From Prauserella_A sp040645195 (GTDB taxonomy: Bacteria > Actinomycetota > Actinomycetes > Mycobacteriales > Pseudonocardiaceae), in assembly GCF_040645195.1 (NCBI RefSeq), contig NZ_JBEYXW010000016.1, forward strand, positions 91,873-155,872: a stretch of 64,000 nucleotides of DNA, read 5' to 3'. The position numbers and the translations under genes are program-made. The notes beneath the pieces are model-generated. The model saw only the letters and a list, made by a program, of their open reading frames with translations. It made no database searches and was not told where the DNA came from. Each line of letters opens with the position of its first letter. Position 1 is the first letter of the stretch. This document shows positions 48,508 through 56,817 of this stretch, in pieces.

Positions 48508-49267
48508 CTACCTTCTCGAGCTCGTCGACATCGAGGCGGGCTACGGTCGTGCGGCGCTCGTGCTGCGCGGTCTCACAGTGCGGGTGCCGCCCGCGAGCGT
48601 GGTGTGCCTCGTCGGGCCCAACGGCGCGGGAAAGTCCACTGTGCTCAAGGTGGCCAGTGGAATGCTCGCGCCGCGTGCCGGCCGCATCCGCATCGGCGGC
48701 GAGGACATCACCGGCAGGGGTCCGCAGGACATGCTCAGGCACGGCCTTTCGCACGTGCTGCAGGGACACAGTGTGTTCAAGGAGATGACCGTCGGCGAGA
48801 ACGTGCTGCTCGGCGCGTACACGCTGCGGGAGAAGGCACGGATCGCCGAGCGCGCCGACTTCGTCAAGACGCTGTTCCCCGTGGTGGCCGACCGGTGGGG
48901 TTCGCTGGCCGGTGCGCTGTCCGGGGGCCAGCAGAAGCAGGTCGAGTTCGCGCGCTCGCTCATGGTCAGCCCGCGGGTGGTGCTGCTCGACGAGCCGTCG
49001 ATGGGCCTCGACCCGAAAGCCACTGCGACCGTGTTCGAACAGGTCGTACGGATGCGCGATGCGGGCACCGCGGTGCTGCTCGTCGAGCAGAACGCTCGCC
49101 GCGCACTGGAAACCGCCGACCTCGGCTGCGTGCTCGACCTCGGCCGCGTGCACATCTCCGGCCCCGCCACCGAGCTGCTGGCCGACCCGCAGCTCGGCGA
49201 GCTCTACCTGGGCAGCCGCAAGACCGACCGCCGCCAGCCATCGACACCGGGAGCAGACAAGTCATGA
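48497..49267 (+). CDS. ABC transporter ATPase, LivF type
   Basis: This 256-residue ATPase has Walker A GPNGAGKSTVLK near residue 39, the LivF-specific GLSHVLQGHSVFKEMTVGENVLLG, signature ALSGGQQKQVEFARSLM near 144, Walker B VVLLDEPSMGLDP and VEQNARRALETAD. TTG start at 48497, eleven bases inside the LivG gene. It completes a full five-part transporter and overlaps the dehydrogenase gene that follows by four bases, which ties import and catabolism together. Confidence 0.9.
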   Translation: MASDYLLELVDIEAGYGRAALVLRGLTVRVPPASVVCLVGPNGAGKSTVLKVASGMLAPRAGRIRIGGEDITGRGPQDMLRHGLSHVLQGHSVFKEMTVGENVLLGAYTLREKARIAERADFVKTLFPVVADRWGSLAGALSGGQQKQVEFARSLMVSPRVVLLDEPSMGLDPKATATVFEQVVRMRDAGTAVLLVEQNARRALETADLGCVLDLGRVHISGPATELLADPQLGELYLGSRKTDRRQPSTPGADKS

Positions 49268-50418
49268 CCGTGCACACTTACCGCATCCTCATGAACGGCG
49301 TCACCGGCCGCATGGGCTACCGGCAGCACCTGCTGCGTTCGATCCTCGCGATCCGCGACGACGGCGGCATACCGCTCGCGGACGGCAGCAGCATCCAGGT
49401 GGAGCCGGTGCTGGTGGGCCGCAACGGTGGCAAGCTCGCGACGATGGCCGCGCAGCACGGCATCGCCGACTGGAGCACCGACCTCGACACGCTGCTCGCC
49501 GAGGACGCCGCGCAGATCTACTTCGACGCGCAGGTCACCGGCGAGCGCAAGAAGGCGATCCTCAAGGCCATCGCCGCGGGCAAGCACATCTACACCGAGA
49601 AGCCCATCGGGTCCACGGTCGCCGAGGGCGAGGAACTGGTACAGGCCGCGGAGGCCGCCGGAGTCGTCAACGGTGTCGTGCACGACAAGCTGTACCTGCC
49701 GGGCCTGTTGAAACTCAAGCGGCTCATCGACTCCGGGTTCTTCGGGCGGATTCTGTCCGTGCGCGGGGAGTTCGGCTACTGGGTGTTCGAAGGGGACTGG
49801 CAGACCGCGCAGCGTCCATCCTGGAACTACCGCGCCGAGGACGGCGGCGGCATGGTGCTCGACATGTTCTGCCATTGGAACTACCTACTGGAGAACCTGT
49901 TCGGCCCGGTTCGCGCGGTGATGGCCAAGGCGGTGACGCACATCCCCGAGCGTTGGGACGAGCACGGGCGCAAGTACGAGGCGACGGCCGACGACGCCGC
50001 GTACGCGATCTTCGAGCTGGAAGGCGATGTCATCGCGCAGATCAACTCATCATGGGCGGTGCGCGTTGACCGCAAGGAGCTCGTCGAGTTCCAGGTGGAC
50101 GGTACGCACGGCTCGGCGGTCGCCGGGCTTTGGGGCTGCCGGATCCAGTCGCGTGCGCGCACGCCGATGCCGGTGTGGAACCCCGACCTGCCGACTACGG
50201 AGGACTTCCGCGGCCAGTGGGAGGACATGCCGGACAACCAGGAGTTCGGCAACGGTTTCCGCGCCCAGTGGGAGCGGTTCCTGCTCGACGTCCACCATGG
50301 CAGGCGCCATCCCTACGATCTCGCAGCCGGGGTGCGCGGGCTGGCGCTGGTCGACGCGGGGCTGGCGTCGTCGAGGGAAGGCAGGCGGGTCGAGCTGTCC
50401 ACCGGGGTGAGCTCATGA
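49264..50418 (+). CDS. Gfo/Idh/MocA-family sugar dehydrogenase
   Basis: This 384-residue NAD(P)-dependent oxidoreductase has a Rossmann start altered to GVTGRMGYRQHLL near residue 12, the family motif EKPIGSTVAEGEELV with catalytic Lys near 118, and a C-terminal sheet domain containing GGGMVLDMFCHWNYLLENLFGPV with a conserved His near 207. The family oxidises or reduces sugars, inositols and their derivatives. It overlaps the LivF gene before and the DUF993 gene after (ATGA each), so it is part of the same unit. The substrate is not known. Confidence 0.88.
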   Translation: MTVHTYRILMNGVTGRMGYRQHLLRSILAIRDDGGIPLADGSSIQVEPVLVGRNGGKLATMAAQHGIADWSTDLDTLLAEDAAQIYFDAQVTGERKKAILKAIAAGKHIYTEKPIGSTVAEGEELVQAAEAAGVVNGVVHDKLYLPGLLKLKRLIDSGFFGRILSVRGEFGYWVFEGDWQTAQRPSWNYRAEDGGGMVLDMFCHWNYLLENLFGPVRAVMAKAVTHIPERWDEHGRKYEATADDAAYAIFELEGDVIAQINSSWAVRVDRKELVEFQVDGTHGSAVAGLWGCRIQSRARTPMPVWNPDLPTTEDFRGQWEDMPDNQEFGNGFRAQWERFLLDVHHGRRHPYDLAAGVRGLALVDAGLASSREGRRVELSTGVSS

Positions 50419-51572
50419 GCTCCATCGAACTGCCCGCTGCCGATGGTACGTGGACCCGACTGGAGCTGCGCGCGCCGCGGCAGTGGAAGGAGCACCCGCA
50501 GCCGTACTCCTCGCGGGTCGCGTTCGCAGCAGCGCACGTCGTCGCCGACCCGGTTGGCGACAACACGCCCGGGGTGCCGGCCGCCGTCGACTGGGAGTCC
50601 ACTTTGGCCTTCCGGCGGGAGCTCTTCCGCTACGGCCTCGGTGTCGCGGAGGCGATGGACACCGCCCAGCGCAACATGGGCCTGGACTGGGCCGCGGTGC
50701 GGGAACTGGTGCGCCGCAGCGCCGAGCAGGCCCGCTCGCACGGAGCGCGCATCGCCTCCGGCGCGGGCACCGACCACCGCGACGAGATCGCCGACGTCGA
50801 GGGTGTGCTCGCCGCGTACGAGGAGCAGGTTGCCTACGTCGAGGGATGCGGCTCGCAGGTGATCGTCATGGCATCGCGGCACCTGGCGCGTGTGGCGGCG
50901 TCCGCCGACGACTACCTCCGGGTGTACGGCGCGATCCTGCGGCAGGTGCGCGAGCCGGTGATCCTGCACTGGCTCGGCGAGGCGTTCGACCCCCAGCTCG
51001 CCGGCTACTGGGGCTCGACGGATGTCGCGACCGCCACCGAGACCTTCCTCGCACTGGTGCGGGAACACGCGGCCAAGGTCGACGGCGTCAAGGTGTCGCT
51101 GTTGTCCGCCGAACACGAGCGCGGGCTGCGGGCCGCGCTGCCCGCCGGGGTGCGGCTGTATACCGGTGACGACTTCAACTACCCGGAGCTGATCCGCGGT
51201 GACGGCGAGCGCCACTCCGACGCGTTGCTGGGTGCGTTCTCCGCCATGGCGCCCGCGGCATCCGCCGCGCTGTCCGCATTGGACGACGGCGACCTGGAGA
51301 CCTACGACGCCGAGCTGGCGCCGACGCTGCCGCTGTCGCGGCACGTGTTCGCCGCGCCGACCTTCTACTACAAGACCGGCATCGCGTTCCTGGCGTGGCT
51401 GTCCGGTCATCAGCGCGGGTTCACGATGATCGGCGGCCTGCAGTCGGCCCGTAGCATCCCGCACCTGGCGCGGATCTTCGAACTGGCCAACGAGGCGCAG
51501 CTGCTGCCCGATCCCGAGTTCGCCGCGTACCGGATGCGGCTGTGGCTCGAGGCGGCGGGTGCGGTGCGATGA
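50415..51572 (+). CDS. DUF993 (dihydrodipicolinate-synthase-like) protein
   Basis: This is a 385-residue TIM-barrel protein of the DUF993 family, distantly like DapA-type aldolases. Visible landmarks are EAMDTAQRNMGLDWAAVREL near residue 75, SGAGTDHRDEIADVEGVLAAYEEQV, VILHWLGEAFDPQLAGYWGS, VDGVKVSLLSAEHE with a Lys that may be the Schiff base residue, and LYTGDDFNYPELI. The family travels with Gfo/Idh and sugar isomerase genes, as here, which suggests aldol cleavage or hydrolysis of an oxidised sugar. Overlaps both neighbours by four bases. Confidence 0.86.
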   Translation: MSSIELPAADGTWTRLELRAPRQWKEHPQPYSSRVAFAAAHVVADPVGDNTPGVPAAVDWESTLAFRRELFRYGLGVAEAMDTAQRNMGLDWAAVRELVRRSAEQARSHGARIASGAGTDHRDEIADVEGVLAAYEEQVAYVEGCGSQVIVMASRHLARVAASADDYLRVYGAILRQVREPVILHWLGEAFDPQLAGYWGSTDVATATETFLALVREHAAKVDGVKVSLLSAEHERGLRAALPAGVRLYTGDDFNYPELIRGDGERHSDALLGAFSAMAPAASAALSALDDGDLETYDAELAPTLPLSRHVFAAPTFYYKTGIAFLAWLSGHQRGFTMIGGLQSARSIPHLARIFELANEAQLLPDPEFAAYRMRLWLEAAGAVR

Positions 51573-52474
51573 CGAGTACGGTGTCCACAACGGACGTTCC
51601 GTCCGGGTTGCCTGCTTGTATCCCGACGCCGGAGCCGGGTGACCCGCGGCTGGCTCGGCTGTCGCTCAACCAGCGCACCACCGCGAACTGGTCCCTACGT
51701 GAGGCGGTGGACGGCTGTGTCGCGGCGGGCATCGGTTCGATCGGCGTCTGGCGTGAGCCGGTGGCCGAGGTGGGTCTCGACGTTGCGGTACGGATGATCT
51801 CCGACGCGGGGCTGCGCGTGTCGAGTGTGTGCCGCGGCGGGTTCTTCACCTCGGCCGAGCCGGCCGCGCGGGCCGCCGCGCACGCCGACAACATCGCGGC
51901 GCTGGACGAGGCCGCAGCACTGGGCTGCGACACGCTCGTACTCGTGCCCGGTGGACTGCCCGCGGGTGACCGCGACCTCGCCGGTGCCCGGGGCCGCGCG
52001 GCGGATGCCGTCGGTGCACTGGTGCCCGCGGCGGCCGACCGCGGCGTGCGGCTGGGAATCGAACCCATGCACCCGATCTTCGCGGCCGACCGTGGTGTGG
52101 TCTCGACGCTCGCGCAGGCACTCGACATCGCCGAGGACCATCCCGAGGACGTCGTCGGCGTGGTCGTCGACACCTTCCACGTGTGGTGGGAGCCGGGCGT
52201 GGTCGGCCAGATCGCGCGGGCCGGGCGGCGCATCGTCAGCTACCAGGTGTGCGAGTGGATCACGCCGCTGCCGGCCGACTCGCTGCTGTCTCGCGGCATG
52301 ATGGGCGATGGTCACATCGACTTCGCCACCCTGACCCGTGCCGTCGCCGAGGCGGGCTACACCGGCGACGTCGAGGTGGAGATCTTCAACGCGGACGTGT
52401 GGGCGGCCCCCGGCAGCGATGTGGTGGCCACGCTCGCCCGCCGGTACGTCGAGCTCGTGCAACCACATCTGTAA
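51569..52474 (+). CDS. Sugar phosphate isomerase/epimerase family protein
   Basis: This 301-residue xylose-isomerase-like TIM barrel has RLSLNQRTTANWSLREAVDGC near residue 30, IEPMHPIFAADRG with metal-binding Glu near 160, VVDTFHVWWEPG with Asp and His near 200, and GHIDFATL near 255; these are the metal-ligand positions of the family. It overlaps the DUF993 gene by four bases. In this operon it should isomerise or epimerise the intermediate passed between the Gfo/Idh and DUF993 enzymes. Confidence 0.88.
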   Translation: MTSTVSTTDVPSGLPACIPTPEPGDPRLARLSLNQRTTANWSLREAVDGCVAAGIGSIGVWREPVAEVGLDVAVRMISDAGLRVSSVCRGGFFTSAEPAARAAAHADNIAALDEAAALGCDTLVLVPGGLPAGDRDLAGARGRAADAVGALVPAAADRGVRLGIEPMHPIFAADRGVVSTLAQALDIAEDHPEDVVGVVVDTFHVWWEPGVVGQIARAGRRIVSYQVCEWITPLPADSLLSRGMMGDGHIDFATLTRAVAEAGYTGDVEVEIFNADVWAAPGSDVVATLARRYVELVQPHL

Positions 52475-52516
52475 CCACCACGATCCCCAACCCCTACCGA
52501 GGGATGGAGTCCAACG

Positions 52517-54841
52517 ATGGGCAAGAAGAGATTGTGGGTGGCCGCAGCGAGCGCGTTTCTGCTTGCGGGCACCCTGGTGGCACAACCGGTCGCGGTCGGG
52601 GCAGAGCCCGTCGCCGGCGACCAGCCGATCACCGATCCGGTTCCCGAGGACCCGGTGCAGTCACGCCTCGGCCTGGTGCTCGAGGAGTACGCGCAGCTGC
52701 CGGAGTCCGACCCGACACCGCCGCCGACGGACTACCGGTTGATGCGGCACAACCGCATCAACTACATCGGTGAGGTCCCCGACGGGTCCGGCCGGCTGTA
52801 CGTTCCCGACCTGAACGGCCCGCTCTACCTGCTCGACGGCAACGAGCAGCACGTCTATCTCGACATCAAGGAGCGGTTCGGCGACTTCTACTCCGGGCGT
52901 GGCATGGGCACCGGCTTCGGCTTCGTCACGTTCCACCCGGACTTCGCGCGTAATGGCAAGTTGTACACCGTCCACAGTGAAGACCGGGACGCGATCGCGA
53001 CCAAGCCGCCGACCTACCCGAACCAGCCCAACGCGTTCGTGCAGAGTGTGGTGACCGAGTGGACCGCGGACGACTCGTCGTCCACTGTGTTCACCGGCAC
53101 GCAGCGGGAGATCTTCCGTTTCGGCTTCACACAGCAGATCCACGCCATCCAGCAGATCGACTTCAACCCGACCGCCAAGCGCGGCGACGAGGACTACGGG
53201 CTGCTGTACCTCGCCGTCGGCGACGGCGGGATCGGCCTCGACACCGACATCACGCAGGAGCTGGACAACCCGGCCGGCAAGATCCTGCGGATCGACCCGC
53301 TCGGCACCAACGGACCCAACGGCCAGTACGGGATCCCTGCGTCCAACCCGTTCGCCGGCCAGGCCGGTGCGCTGGGTGAGATCTATGCCTACGGCATGCG
53401 TGACCCGCACCGGTTCACCTGGGACCGTGGTGGCAACAAGGCGATGTACCTCGGCCACATCGGACAGCGTGCCGTCGAGGCGATCTACGAGGTACGCAAG
53501 GGCGACAACCTCGGGTGGGCCGAGCGCGAGGGCATGTACCGCTTCGACCCGGCGACCCAATGCGCGCTGTTCCCGCTGCCCGAGGACGACGAGCAGTACA
53601 GCTACGTCTACCCGGTGGCGCAGTACGACCACGACCCGCCCGCCAACTGGCCGTGCAACTCCGACAGCGGCCATGCCGTATCGGGCGGTCAGGTGTACCG
53701 CGGTCAGGACTTCCCGCAGCTGTACGGAAAGTACGTCTTCGGTGATCTGGTCGACGGCCGGGTCTTCTACACCAACGTCAAGGACATGAAGCGCGGGAAG
53801 CAGCCCGCGACCATCCACGAGCTGCAGATCTTCGACACCGACGGCAAGCGCCTGCGGATGCCCGACCTCGTCGGCGACGAGCGGATCGATCTGCGGTTCG
53901 GCAGCAACGCCGCGGGTGAGCTGTTCCTGCTCGCCAAGGCGAACGGCAAGATCTGGAAGGTCGTCGATGTCAAGGAGGGCAGCGCGCGCTCGGAGGTCAC
54001 CAACACCGTGCAGCGCAACCTGGTGGCCCACTACGACTTCGAGCACCCGTTCCCGGTCAACGGTGGCCAGGAGTACGACCTCGGCTCCTCGCGGACGCTG
54101 CTGAACCTCGTCAACGGTGGCTGGGACAGCCGGGTCGCTGATGGTGCCTACCCTGGCAGCAACAACGCGATCCAGCTCAGGCAGGTCAACCCGGCGCAGA
54201 ACGGCAACGACGACTGGAAGGCCGGTGTCTGGCAGAACGACGCAAACAACGTCGAGTCGCTGAGCGACTTCGCCGGGGCGAAGGGCATCACGGTGATGGG
54301 CTGGTTCAAGATGACCGGCCAGAACCCGAGTCCGAACACGACGACGGCCGACCCGGACGACTACTACAACGCGGTCGGGCTCGCGGGCATCCTCTCCGGT
54401 GACTCCGACGGCCATGGTGTTCGGGCGCTGCTCGAGTTGATCAACGTCAACGGTGAGCTGCGTCTGGTGGCCCTCGGCCGCCGGCTCGACGGCGGCGCGT
54501 CGCAGACGTATGCGGCGTCGCAGAACTGGCAGGAGCTGTTGCCGCAGGGCCAGTGGGTGCACCTCGCGGCGACGTTCGACTACACGACAGGGAAGATGAA
54601 GCTGTACCGCAACGGCAAGGAGATCCCCGGCTTCTACACGGCCGCCGGTGACCCCTGGCAGCTGGACGGCACGGGCACGAGCCCGACCAACCCGCGCGGC
54701 ATCAAGATCGGCGGCAGCTTCCCGCAGAACAACATCGAGCGCAACCCGTGCAACTGCCGCATGGACTCGCTGATGTTCCTCGACACGTCGCTGACCCCGG
54801 GGGCGGTGACCGAGCAGTACCGGAGGTTCTTCAACCGGTAG
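52517..54841 (+). CDS. Secreted PQQ-type sugar dehydrogenase with C-terminal LamG domain
   Basis: This 774-residue secreted protein has a signal peptide (about 1-29) and a six-bladed propeller of the soluble glucose dehydrogenase/Hhip type: RGMGTGFGFVTFHPDF near 130, LYLAVGDGGIG near 232, DNPAGKILRIDPLG, YAYGMRDPHRFTWD near 293, GHAVSGGQVYRGQDFP near 390. From about 500 to the end it has a LamG/concanavalin-like jelly roll (LVAHYDFEHPF, ITVMGWFKM, WVHLAATFDYTTGKMKLYRNG, CNCRMDSLMFLD). The quinone is not assured, as no PQQ synthesis gene is in the window. GAGGGATGGAG precedes the ATG by 9 bases. It is the last gene before a strong hairpin. Confidence 0.86.
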   Translation: MGKKRLWVAAASAFLLAGTLVAQPVAVGAEPVAGDQPITDPVPEDPVQSRLGLVLEEYAQLPESDPTPPPTDYRLMRHNRINYIGEVPDGSGRLYVPDLNGPLYLLDGNEQHVYLDIKERFGDFYSGRGMGTGFGFVTFHPDFARNGKLYTVHSEDRDAIATKPPTYPNQPNAFVQSVVTEWTADDSSSTVFTGTQREIFRFGFTQQIHAIQQIDFNPTAKRGDEDYGLLYLAVGDGGIGLDTDITQELDNPAGKILRIDPLGTNGPNGQYGIPASNPFAGQAGALGEIYAYGMRDPHRFTWDRGGNKAMYLGHIGQRAVEAIYEVRKGDNLGWAEREGMYRFDPATQCALFPLPEDDEQYSYVYPVAQYDHDPPANWPCNSDSGHAVSGGQVYRGQDFPQLYGKYVFGDLVDGRVFYTNVKDMKRGKQPATIHELQIFDTDGKRLRMPDLVGDERIDLRFGSNAAGELFLLAKANGKIWKVVDVKEGSARSEVTNTVQRNLVAHYDFEHPFPVNGGQEYDLGSSRTLLNLVNGGWDSRVADGAYPGSNNAIQLRQVNPAQNGNDDWKAGVWQNDANNVESLSDFAGAKGITVMGWFKMTGQNPSPNTTTADPDDYYNAVGLAGILSGDSDGHGVRALLELINVNGELRLVALGRRLDGGASQTYAASQNWQELLPQGQWVHLAATFDYTTGKMKLYRNGKEIPGFYTAAGDPWQLDGTGTSPTNPRGIKIGGSFPQNNIERNPCNCRMDSLMFLDTSLTPGAVTEQYRRFFNR

Positions 54842-54858
54842 GGGAGTGAGTCGAGCAG

Positions 54859-54892
54859 CGGGGCCCGGGCAGCGAGTACTGTCCGGGCCCCG
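54859..54892 (+). terminator. Strong hairpin terminator of the transport/sugar operon
   Basis: CGGGGCCCGGGCAG (54859-54872) pairs with CTGTCCGGGCCCCG (54879-54892) over 14 positions with a single G-U, leaving a 6-base loop. It starts 17 bases after the dehydrogenase stop. Confidence 0.9.
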
Positions 54893-55007
54893 CGGCCCGC
54901 TCGGGGGCGGGATGCTGCTGAGCTCGAACGGCCCGACCCGGTAGTTCCCTGGCAGCATGTGGACGTCGAACAGGGTCGTCAGGTCGTCGCCGGGCAACCA
55001 GCGCGGT

Positions 55008-55523
55008 CTAGACCTCAAGAGCGCGCAGCAGGATTCGCAGGAGTCCGTCGAGTGTGCCGAGTTGCTTCTCGCTCAGCGCCGAAAGCAGCCGGGTGACGTT
55101 GGCCGTGTGCGCCGTCATCGCGTCCTCGACGGTGGCGGTGCCCCTGTCGGTGAGCCGGACGCGGAAGCTGCGCCGGTCCGCGGGGTCGAGGGTGCGCTCG
55201 ACGAGCCCGGCCGCCTCCAGCCGATCCAGCCGGTTGGTCATGCCCGCGCGGGTCAGCATCAGTGTCGCGGAGAGTTGCGACGGCCTCAGCGTGTACGGAT
55301 CGCCGGAGCGCCGCAGCGACGCGAGGACGTCGAACTCGCCCTTCTGCAGCCCGAACGCGGTGAAGACCGTCTCCTGCGCAGGGGCCAGCAGGAGCCCTAC
55401 CCGGCCCAGGCGGCCTGCGACGGCGATGGCGTCGAGGTCCAGGTCCGGACGTTCCCGCACCCAAGCCTCGACCACGGCGTCGATGGCGTCGGGGTGCACT
55501 GCCTTCGTCTCACTCACGGCCAC
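55008..55523 (-). CDS. MarR-family regulator
   Basis: This 171-residue regulator has a winged helix: FDVLASLRRSGDPYTLRPSQLSATLMLTRAGMTNRLDRLEAAGLVER near residues 68-115, then DPADRRSFRVRLTDRGTA, the basic wing motif of MarR proteins, and a dimer helix at the end. It is divergent from the cupin gene with a 74-base spacer that holds an ATAGT-N10-ACTAT repeat over the likely cupin promoter, so it probably represses that gene and itself. The inducer is unknown. Confidence 0.88.
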   Translation of the reverse strand: MAVSETKAVHPDAIDAVVEAWVRERPDLDLDAIAVAGRLGRVGLLLAPAQETVFTAFGLQKGEFDVLASLRRSGDPYTLRPSQLSATLMLTRAGMTNRLDRLEAAGLVERTLDPADRRSFRVRLTDRGTATVEDAMTAHTANVTRLLSALSEKQLGTLDGLLRILLRALEV

Positions 55524-55556
55524 AGTCTATTCGATGCCGCGTCTATCCGATGCAGT

Positions 55557-55576
55557 ATAGTTTGACGCCTTACTAT
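55557..55576. promoter_or_regulatory. Candidate MarR operator over cupin promoter
   Basis: ATAGT (55557-55561), N10, ACTAT (55572-55576) form an inverted repeat that contains TTGACG (55562-55567), a likely -35 element for the cupin gene that starts at 55598. It lies between divergent MarR and cupin genes. Confidence 0.5.
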
Positions 55577-55597
55577 CAGCTGTGTGACTATAAGGTC

Positions 55598-56155
55598 ATG
55601 GGCACACCGCATCTCACCAGTCAGGAGATGCCGCCGCTCGTGGTGCGGCGGAACGAGGTGGAAGTCCTGGGAGCGGGACCGAACACGATCTCCCGGCTCG
55701 CCGACGTGCCGGCGACCGGAGGTTCCCTGAGTGCCACGCGCACGACGTCGGGCAAGGGGCAGGACGGGGCCGCGCCGCACTACCACCGCGCATCGGCGGA
55801 GACGTTCTTCGTCCTTGGCGGTGTTCTGCAGGTACTCATCGGCGTGGAGATCGTCACGGCGCAGGAAGGTGACCTACTGTTCGTGCCGCCACGCACCGTC
55901 CACGCCTTCGGCGCGGCGCCGGGATTCGGAGTGGACCTGCTGATCGCGTTCACCCTCGGTGTCGAGCGGTTCGGGTACTTCCGGCTCCTCGACCGGGTTC
56001 GCAATGGCGACGCCGAACCAGGGGGCGTTCTCAAGGGTAAGGGCGAGCCGCTGTTCCGCGAGGGCAGCGCCACGACTCTCGACCTGCTCGACACGACGAC
56101 GTTCACCACCGGTGCCGTCGTCCTCACCTACCGGCCGGTCACGGCCACGTCCTGA
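55598..56155 (+). CDS. Cupin-domain protein
   Basis: This 185-residue cupin barrel has HYHRASAETFFVLGGVLQVLIG near residue 65 (metal ligands HxH and Glu) and LLFVPPRTVHAFGA near 105 (second-motif His). The loop lengths suit a quercetinase-like or storage-type cupin of about 180 residues. I chose the ATG at 55598 with TAAGG 2-6 bases before. The MarR gene is divergent and is likely its regulator. The reaction is unknown. Confidence 0.83.
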   Translation: MGTPHLTSQEMPPLVVRRNEVEVLGAGPNTISRLADVPATGGSLSATRTTSGKGQDGAAPHYHRASAETFFVLGGVLQVLIGVEIVTAQEGDLLFVPPRTVHAFGAAPGFGVDLLIAFTLGVERFGYFRLLDRVRNGDAEPGGVLKGKGEPLFREGSATTLDLLDTTTFTTGAVVLTYRPVTATS

Positions 56156-56189
56156 ACAGTTTCCGCACAGCACCGCGAAGGAGAACGCC

Positions 56190-56534
56190 GTGAACAACGA
56201 GGTCACCGACTACATCAACAAGACGCTCCCCTGGCAGGCGGAGGTCTGCGGCAAGCTGCGGGAGATGGTCCACGCGACCATCACCGACGCCGAGGAACAG
56301 CTGCAGTACGGCAAGCCGCATTTCCTGAGAAACGGCAAGCACGCCGCCGTGATCCACGTGGCGCGGAACAAGGTGTCGTTCATGGTGTTCGAGGCCGGTG
56401 GCATCGAGCCTGTGAAGGGTTTCCTGAGATCTCTTGGCAACGGCGACCGCAAGGCGGCCGACATCACCGAGGGTCAGGACGTCGACTACGACCTGCTCGC
56501 CGGCATCCTTGCCAAGACCAGCAGCAAGCTCTGA
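56190..56534 (+). CDS. DUF1801 family protein
   Basis: This 114-residue small protein of the DUF1801 (YdhG/YjbR-CyaY-like) fold reads VTDYINKTLPWQAEVCGKLR at the start, QLQYGKPHFLRNGKHAAVIHVARNKVSFMVF in the middle, and an end helix DVDYDLLAGILAKT. GTG start at 56190 with AAGGAG 6-7 bases upstream. It follows the cupin gene after 34 bases and is probably in its transcript. No activity has been assigned to this fold with certainty. Confidence 0.85.
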   Translation: MNNEVTDYINKTLPWQAEVCGKLREMVHATITDAEEQLQYGKPHFLRNGKHAAVIHVARNKVSFMVFEAGGIEPVKGFLRSLGNGDRKAADITEGQDVDYDLLAGILAKTSSKL

Positions 56535-56641
56535 CAACTGGCACTGCGGTGATGGTGCTCCCGTTCGCGCGAGGACGGAGGGGAGCACCGGCCCGCATCC
56601 TTTCCGCTTCGGTGGGGTGGTTGCCGTTATTCGGTGGGGTT

Positions 56642-56745
56642 GTTGGGTTTCAGGCACGCCTTCGGCGCGCCGTGTGAAACTGTCGCTCCTGTGTTTGGGT
56701 TTTGTCACTGTCTACTAGCGACAGTTCCCCACGGTCCGGGTATCG
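56642..56745 (+). repeat. 104-bp leader repeat, copy 2 (upstream of intact HNH gene)
   Basis: The sequence matches 10624-10727 on the other strand with about four differences over 104 bases. It contains the perfect inverted repeat AACTGTCGCT (56678-56687) / AGCGACAGTT (56717-56726) with a 29-base centre that itself contains a third ACTGTC. It is noncoding and ends 35 bases before the -35 element of the HNH gene. Confidence 0.88.
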
Positions 56746-56780
56746 TTGTTCAGTCTCGGTTGGATCCTCTCCCGATTTGC

Positions 56781-56810
56781 TTGTAGTGGTCTACTTGACT
56801 GCGGTATGAT
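56781..56810 (+). promoter_or_regulatory. Leaderless promoter of the intact HNH gene
   Basis: TTGTAG (56781-56786), an 18-base spacer and TATGAT (56805-56810) are followed 7 bases later by GTG at 56818, so the transcript should begin at the start codon. The hexamers are identical to those of the other HNH copy although the spacer between them has diverged. Confidence 0.65.
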
Positions 56811-56817
56811 GGGTCTT

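Noticed and set aside
52661..55018. Open frame of 785 codons opposite the secreted dehydrogenase
   Set aside because: No motifs, Arg/Val-rich, fully antisense to a gene with signal peptide and two recognisable domains.
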